Source: Gammaproteobacteria bacterium (GTDB taxonomy: Bacteria > Pseudomonadota > Gammaproteobacteria > JAJDOJ01). From it: a stretch of 10,675 nucleotides of DNA. The DNA is taken from contig JALVEU010000187.1 of the NCBI GenBank assembly GCA_027030565.1, forward strand, positions 1 to 10,675, read 5' to 3'. Made by a program: the position numbers and the translations under genes. Below the pieces are notes generated by a model, which made no database searches, was not told the origin of the DNA, and saw only the letters and a program-made list of their open reading frames with translations. Shown one piece after another: positions 6,805 through 10,675 of this stretch; the stretch's first letter is position 1; every line of letters begins with the position of its first letter.

Positions 6805-9353
6805 CGCATACGGCCCATCTCCAACGGATGACTGAGGGCCGGGTGATATGGATAGGCACGGAACCGGTAGCAGATCAGACCGGACAGCTCGGGCACAAAG
6901 TCCAGTGTGAATACGGCGCTGCGCCCGCCCGCCCAGGGCTCGGCCTGCAACCGGTAGGTGATCTGCGCGGGACACTCGCCGGTATCCCCGGGGTGGCCGA
7001 CCAGACACTCCACCAATAGATCGTCCGGGCGCAATCCGGCCAGATCCACTTCCAACCGTACGTGCACCGGCTCCCCGGCGCCGATGAAACGCGGAGCGTC
7101 GTCTATCCGGCGCAAAGCGACACCGGGCCAGAGCTCTCGAACCCGGGCCTTCCATTGGGCCAGCTCGCGCGCGCCCTTTGCCCCATCGGCCGCCAGACGG
7201 GCGGCACCGTCACGCGCGGGACGATAGTAGCCCATCGCATAGTCACGCAGCATCCGCCCGGCATTGAAGCGTGGGATTACGGTGCGCATGGAGGCCTTGG
7301 AGCGACGCACCCAGCCCTTGGAATAGCCGTCGCCATCGGTCCGGAAATACAAGGGGATCACCTGTTCCTCCAGCAGGTCCATCAGCGCGTCGGCCTCGAT
7401 GCGCCGGCGTTCGGCGGGGTCCTCCACGGCCACGGCCGGCTGGATCGCCCAGCCGTTCTCACCGTCGTAGGCTTCGGGCCACCAGCCATCCAGGACGCTC
7501 AGATTCAGCACGCCGTTGATGGCTGCCTTCTGCCCCGAAGTCCCACAGGCCTCCAGCGGGTATTCCGGGGTGTTGAGCCACACGTCGACCCCGGTGACCA
7601 GCCAACGCGCCAGGGCGAGGTTGTAGTCCTCAAGAACCAGGACCTTCCCCTGGAATTCCGGTTGCAGGCCGATCTCATGAATGCGCCTGAGCAAGGCCTG
7701 GCCCTCCTCGTCGTTGGGGTGTGCCTTGCCTGCCATGAGCACCAGCACCGGGCGCTGGGGGTCGTTGAGGATACGCCGCAGACGCTCCGGGTCCTGGAAC
7801 AGCAGGTCGGCCCGTTTATAGCTGGCGAAACGGCGGGCGAAGCCCAGCACCAACACCTCGGGGTGCTTGGGGTCCAGTAGCTGCGTGAGGTGCTCGATCT
7901 GGATGGGATTCAACCCCTGCTTGCGAAACTGGCGGCAGGCATGGCGGCGGACGAACTCGAGCATGTCCTGCTTCATGCTCTGCCGGGTGCTCCAGAACGC
8001 GTAGTCGGGGATCTCGTCCACCACACGCCAGTAATCGGCGTTGAGGATCTGGTTACGCCAATTGCCACCGAGGTTGAGGTCGAACAGGGCCCGCCAGCGC
8101 GACGACAGGAAGGTGAACAGATGCACCCCGTTGGTGACGTAGCCCAGCGGATTCTCCTCCGGGGGCACCTCGGTCCACACATAGGATTCCATGCGCGAGG
8201 CCACCCCGCCGTGGATCCGACTCACGCCATTGCAGTGACGTGAGCCGCGCAGGGCCAATGCGGTCATGTTGAGCCCCCACTCGGTGCCCGGGGCCCGACC
8301 CAGGCGAAACAGGGTGTCGAACTCGATCCCCAGCCGCGCAGGGGCCCAGGCGAGCATGTGTTCCACCAGCCCGCGCTCGAACACGTCATGGCCGGCGGCG
8401 ACGGGCGTGTGGGTGGTGAACACGGTGGCGGCGGCCACCAGTTCCCATGCGGCCGAGAAGGGCAGGCCCTGAGCCACCTGCTGGGCGCAGCGTTCGATGA
8501 CCAGGAAGGCCGCATGCCCCTCGTTGATGTGCCAGACGCTGGGTGCCAAGCCCAGTGCCTCCAGTGCCCGCACCCCACCCACGCCGAGCACGAGCTCCTG
8601 CTGGATGCGCATGGCCCGATCGCCGGCGTAGAGTTGATAGGTGATGGCACGGTCGGCCTCGGTGTTGTCCTCCAGGTCCGTATCCAGCAGGATCAGGCGG
8701 ATCTTGCCCACCTTGGCCTCCCAGACCCGCGCCCATACCTCGCGCTCGGCGATGGGCACCGCGACCCGCAGTTCCTGCCCCTGGGGATCGCGCAGCAGGC
8801 GCACCGGGAGCTCCCCGAAGTCCGTATCGGGATAACGCACGATCTGGTTGCCGTAGCGGTCGATCTCCTGGGTGAAATAACCATGGCGGTAGAGCAGGCC
8901 CACCGCCACCAGCGGCACCTCCAGGTCGCTGGCCGCCTTGCAGTGGTCACCGGCCAGGATGCCGAGTCCGCCCGAATAGATGGGCACGCTCTCGTGCAGA
9001 CCGAACTCCAGGCAGAAATAGGCGACCAGGTCGTGTTTCGGGTCCAGGCACCGCCCCATGTTGCAGAGCTGGGACTCGCTCATGTACGTGTCGTACTCGG
9101 CCAGGGCGCGGTTGTAGGCCTCGAGGAAGGTCAGATCGTGGGCCGCCTCTTCGAGGCGCGACTGGGCGATACGGCGCAGGAAGACCTTGGGGTTGTGCCC
9201 ACAGCTCGCCCACAGCTCGGCGTCCAGGTAGAGAAACAGGCTCCGCACCTGGCTCGACCAGCTGTAGTACAGATCCTCGGCCAGCTCGGCGAGGCGCCGG
9301 ATCCGCTCCGGGATCCGAGGCCGAATCTCCAGCAGATAGGTGTGTGCGGTCAC
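6795..9353 (-). CDS. glgP: Alpha-glucan (glycogen/maltodextrin) phosphorylase, DUF3417-type GT35
   Basis: Cytosolic PLP enzyme that phosphorolyses alpha-1,4-glucans to glucose-1-phosphate. The 852-residue protein is the short bacterial/archaeal alpha-glucan phosphorylase form with an N-terminal DUF3417 region (PRIPERIRRLAELAEDLYYSW, about 12-32). Further landmarks are YSGGLGILAGDH (126-137), WHINEGHAAF (274-283), THTPVAAGHDVF (314-325), GYVTNGVH (404-411) and RRFASYKRADL (507-517). The PLP-site segment is EACGTSGQKAAINGVLNLS, with Lys609 the expected Schiff-base lysine. A beta-rich tail follows from about 755. I chose the GTG at 9353 because GAGGAG lies 6 nt upstream and homologues start about ten residues before the conserved region. 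An ATG at 9383 would add ten residues but lacks a Shine-Dalgarno. No glgA, glgB or glgC is visible. The TAG stop lies inside the start region of the DUF3592 gene, so the two are coupled. Confidence 0.94.
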   Translation of the reverse strand: MTAHTYLLEIRPRIPERIRRLAELAEDLYYSWSSQVRSLFLYLDAELWASCGHNPKVFLRRIAQSRLEEAAHDLTFLEAYNRALAEYDTYMSESQLCNMGRCLDPKHDLVAYFCLEFGLHESVPIYSGGLGILAGDHCKAASDLEVPLVAVGLLYRHGYFTQEIDRYGNQIVRYPDTDFGELPVRLLRDPQGQELRVAVPIAEREVWARVWEAKVGKIRLILLDTDLEDNTEADRAITYQLYAGDRAMRIQQELVLGVGGVRALEALGLAPSVWHINEGHAAFLVIERCAQQVAQGLPFSAAWELVAAATVFTTHTPVAAGHDVFERGLVEHMLAWAPARLGIEFDTLFRLGRAPGTEWGLNMTALALRGSRHCNGVSRIHGGVASRMESYVWTEVPPEENPLGYVTNGVHLFTFLSSRWRALFDLNLGGNWRNQILNADYWRVVDEIPDYAFWSTRQSMKQDMLEFVRRHACRQFRKQGLNPIQIEHLTQLLDPKHPEVLVLGFARRFASYKRADLLFQDPERLRRILNDPQRPVLVLMAGKAHPNDEEGQALLRRIHEIGLQPEFQGKVLVLEDYNLALARWLVTGVDVWLNTPEYPLEACGTSGQKAAINGVLNLSVLDGWWPEAYDGENGWAIQPAVAVEDPAERRRIEADALMDLLEEQVIPLYFRTDGDGYSKGWVRRSKASMRTVIPRFNAGRMLRDYAMGYYRPARDGAARLAADGAKGARELAQWKARVRELWPGVALRRIDDAPRFIGAGEPVHVRLEVDLAGLRPDDLLVECLVGHPGDTGECPAQITYRLQAEPWAGGRSAVFTLDFVPELSGLICYRFRAYPYHPALSHPLEMGRMRWA

Positions 9354-9359
9354 GGAATG

Positions 9360-9365
9360 CTCCTC
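9360..9365 (-). promoter_or_regulatory. Ribosome binding site of glgP
   Basis: GAGGAG on the minus strand lies 6 nt before the GTG at 9353. It is the strongest Shine-Dalgarno in the window. It lies downstream of the alternative ATG at 9383 and so argues against that start. Confidence 0.65.
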
Positions 9366-9397
9366 GGTGGCTGATGGGCGCATCGTTGTTGTGCGTA

Positions 9398-9419
9398 GCC
9401 GGATCCCGTCGGATCCGGC
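9398..9419. repeat. Perfect 9-bp inverted repeat in the glgP leader
   Basis: GCCGGATCC (9398-9406) and GGATCCGGC (9411-9419) form a perfect stem with the 4-nt loop CGTC. It lies 45 nt upstream of the chosen glgP start and about 109 nt after the RCK gene stop. There is no T-run after it on either strand, so it is not a standard intrinsic terminator. It could be an mRNA leader hairpin, an operator for a dimeric regulator, or a weak terminator of the upstream gene. Confidence 0.6.
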
Positions 9420-9436
9420 AGGCTCCGATGCCGGTC

Positions 9437-9465
9437 ACTCTACTTCGGACCCCCGGCACCGTCTA
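9437..9465 (-). promoter_or_regulatory. Weak sigma-70-like promoter candidate for glgP
   Basis: On the minus strand TAGACG (9465-9460, 4 of 6 to TTGACA) and TAGAGT (9442-9437, 4 of 6 to TATAAT) are separated by 17 nt. Transcription from here would start near 9430 and place the 9398-9419 hairpin in the 5' leader. The match is weak and could be chance. Confidence 0.2.
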
Positions 9466-9527
9466 CGGCCTCAGGGCCCCGCTCGGGCCGGCCGTCGCGG
9501 TGCGCCCGGAGGGACTCGCCAGCGGCC

Positions 9528-10675
9528 TCACGAAACCGCGGCGCCCGACTCCCCGGCTGCATGGTGGGCCTGACGCACGTCCGCCAGGACGCGCTCGTTC
9601 TGCAGCACCCACTCCTGCCTGGTTCGTGCCCGTGCAGCACCACAGAACAGCAGCCGGTCGCCGAGCGCCAGGGCGCGGTCACCGGGAGGGAGACGCTCGA
9701 AACGGTCCCCGTGCTCCCTGGCAAGGGCCAGGGCACGGAGCGCCCGGTCCGGTTCCCTAGGATCCACCAGCAGGAGCCCCAAGGGCACGGTGTCGCCGTG
9801 CTCCAGGGCCGCGGCCACGGCATGGGCCTGGGCCTCACCGATCTCCACCTCCCAGACCTCCGGGGGGCGATCGCCCACCAGGCCTGCCATGCGGCTTGCC
9901 AGTTCGCAGGCCCACTGGTTGGTCTCCTCACGCATCGAGCCGAAGAAGCGATAGAGCAGCGGCGTATTGAGCAGGATGCGCACCTTCTCGGCCACGGTAC
10001 GGCTGGGGTGCATCCGGATGTCGGCGTGCACGGTCTCGAACAGCCGGTCGTTGCGTGCCTCGTTCTGGCGCAGGACCACGAACAGATCGGGATTGATCTC
10101 CCGGGCGGTCATGATGATCGAGAGGTTGTTGGTGTCGTTGTTGGTCCCGGCCACGATGGCCGCTGCGCGGTCGGCACCGGCCTCCAGCAGGGTGCCGGCC
10201 TCGGTGCCCCAACCCACCACGCAGCCCTGTGGCGGCGTGCCGGTGCGCTCGGGAGTGGCCTCGATCACCACCACGTCGAGGCCCGCGGCCTCCAGCTTCG
10301 GAATGACCGCCTTGCCGAAGCGTCCGTATCCGCAGACGATCCACAGTCCCTGCAAGGGGGGATAGATGGGCTCCGGCAGCCGGGTGCCCTGCTCCACGCC
10401 GAGCCAGTCATGGACGAGATGCTGGCACGGCGCACGCAACGCCGTCTCCAGCAGCTCGGCGAAGGTCTCGAAGGGATCCACGATATGGTCGGTGCCGAAC
10501 GAGGCCATGTTGGCTTCCACGTCTCGAGCATCGGCACGGCACACCACCATCAGGCCGGGGCGCAGCAACTTGCTGGAAATGGCCACCTTGAGGTTCACCT
10601 CGTTGACATTGGTCAGTGCCACCACACCCCTGCAGCAGCGGTGCTCCAGACCGGCCTCGATCAAATGCCGCGGCA
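9528..10675 (-). CDS. Tandem RCK/TrkA-N NAD-binding protein of K+ transport type, 5' end outside the window
   Basis: The C-terminal 381 residues of a larger protein; the frame stays open to the right edge. It begins in the last part of a first RCK/TrkA-N domain (RHLIEAGLEH, GVVALTNVNEVNLKVAISSK, with a TDHIVDPFE stretch). A linker leads to a complete second Rossmann domain with GYGRFG (codons at 10331-10314) and an acidic strand end VVVIEATPE. Next come GTEAGTLLEAGADRAAAIVAGTNNDTNN and NPDLFVVLRQ-type strands, split over 10220-10065. A TrkA-C-like tail ends in LPPGDRALALGDRLLFCG (about 9690-9640). Such domains bind NAD(H) or nucleotides and gate K+ channels or Trk/Ktr transporters. The missing N-terminus may carry the rest of RCK1 (a TrkA-like peripheral protein) or pore helices (a K+ channel), and I cannot tell which. 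It lies on the same strand as glgP, 174 nt upstream of that gene's start. Confidence 0.85.
   Translation of the reverse strand, partial: PRHLIEAGLEHRCCRGVVALTNVNEVNLKVAISSKLLRPGLMVVCRADARDVEANMASFGTDHIVDPFETFAELLETALRAPCQHLVHDWLGVEQGTRLPEPIYPPLQGLWIVCGYGRFGKAVIPKLEAAGLDVVVIEATPERTGTPPQGCVVGWGTEAGTLLEAGADRAAAIVAGTNNDTNNLSIIMTAREINPDLFVVLRQNEARNDRLFETVHADIRMHPSRTVAEKVRILLNTPLLYRFFGSMREETNQWACELASRMAGLVGDRPPEVWEVEIGEAQAHAVAAALEHGDTVPLGLLLVDPREPDRALRALALAREHGDRFERLPPGDRALALGDRLLFCGAARARTRQEWVLQNERVLADVRQAHHAAGESGAAVS

Noticed and set aside
6236..6859. Upstream extension of the ATPase reading frame
   Set aside because: The extension is low-complexity Arg/Gly/Pro-rich sequence read out of frame through the DUF3592 gene. 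The GTGA overlap and GGAGG support the start at 6235.
8358..9374. 338-codon plus-strand open frame opposite glgP
   Set aside because: It is a shadow of the conserved phosphorylase reading frame, with no domain or ribosome-binding support.
9354..9383. Upstream ATG for glgP at 9383
   Set aside because: It has no Shine-Dalgarno, while the GTG at 9353 has GAGGAG at 6 nt and fits the usual N-terminus; noted as an alternative only.

Overview
The window is GC-rich and densely coding. It reads as a chromosomal segment of a Gram-negative bacterium, most likely a gammaproteobacterium. CreA has a Sec signal peptide, and BcsG and CreA are both close to their Escherichia coli counterparts. The overall mix (Zwf, CreA, BcsG, a DUF3417-type glucan phosphorylase, a PacL-like P-type ATPase) would suit a Chromatiales/Ectothiorhodospiraceae-like lineage, but that placement is inference. 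I see no mobile elements, RNA genes or CRISPR arrays.

Layout. Left edge, minus strand: the N-terminal 350 residues of glucose-6-phosphate dehydrogenase (zwf), running off the window. It is divergent, across 69 bp, from plus-strand creA, a small secreted protein. Also on the plus strand, 113 bp further on, is a complete bcsG, the inner-membrane phosphoethanolamine transferase of cellulose modification. It stands alone, with no other bcs gene in view. bcsG converges on a minus-strand block that fills the rest of the window. In order of transcription (right to left) this block holds a 5'-truncated tandem RCK/TrkA-N NAD-binding protein, the alpha-glucan phosphorylase glgP, a small two-helix DUF3592 membrane protein, and a 917-residue type II P-type cation ATPase.

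The last three minus-strand genes overlap (10 nt and then 4 nt), so they almost certainly form one translationally coupled unit that joins glucan breakdown to cation transport. The 174-nt leader before glgP carries a perfect 9-bp hairpin. All three deliberate start choices (bcsG at 1715, glgP GTG at 9353, ATPase GTG at 6235) rest on visible Shine-Dalgarno sequences or stop/start overlaps.

How the genes fit together. GlgP would release glucose-1-phosphate from glycogen-like glucan. After isomerisation this becomes glucose-6-phosphate, the substrate of Zwf, so two ends of a storage-carbon-to-NADPH route lie close together, although in separate transcription units. The RCK protein and the ATPase suggest an ion-homeostasis theme on the same strand. 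No wholly new system is evident. The points most worth a second look are the orphan bcsG, the glgP/DUF3592/ATPase coupling, and the altered ion-site residue in membrane segment M6 of the ATPase.
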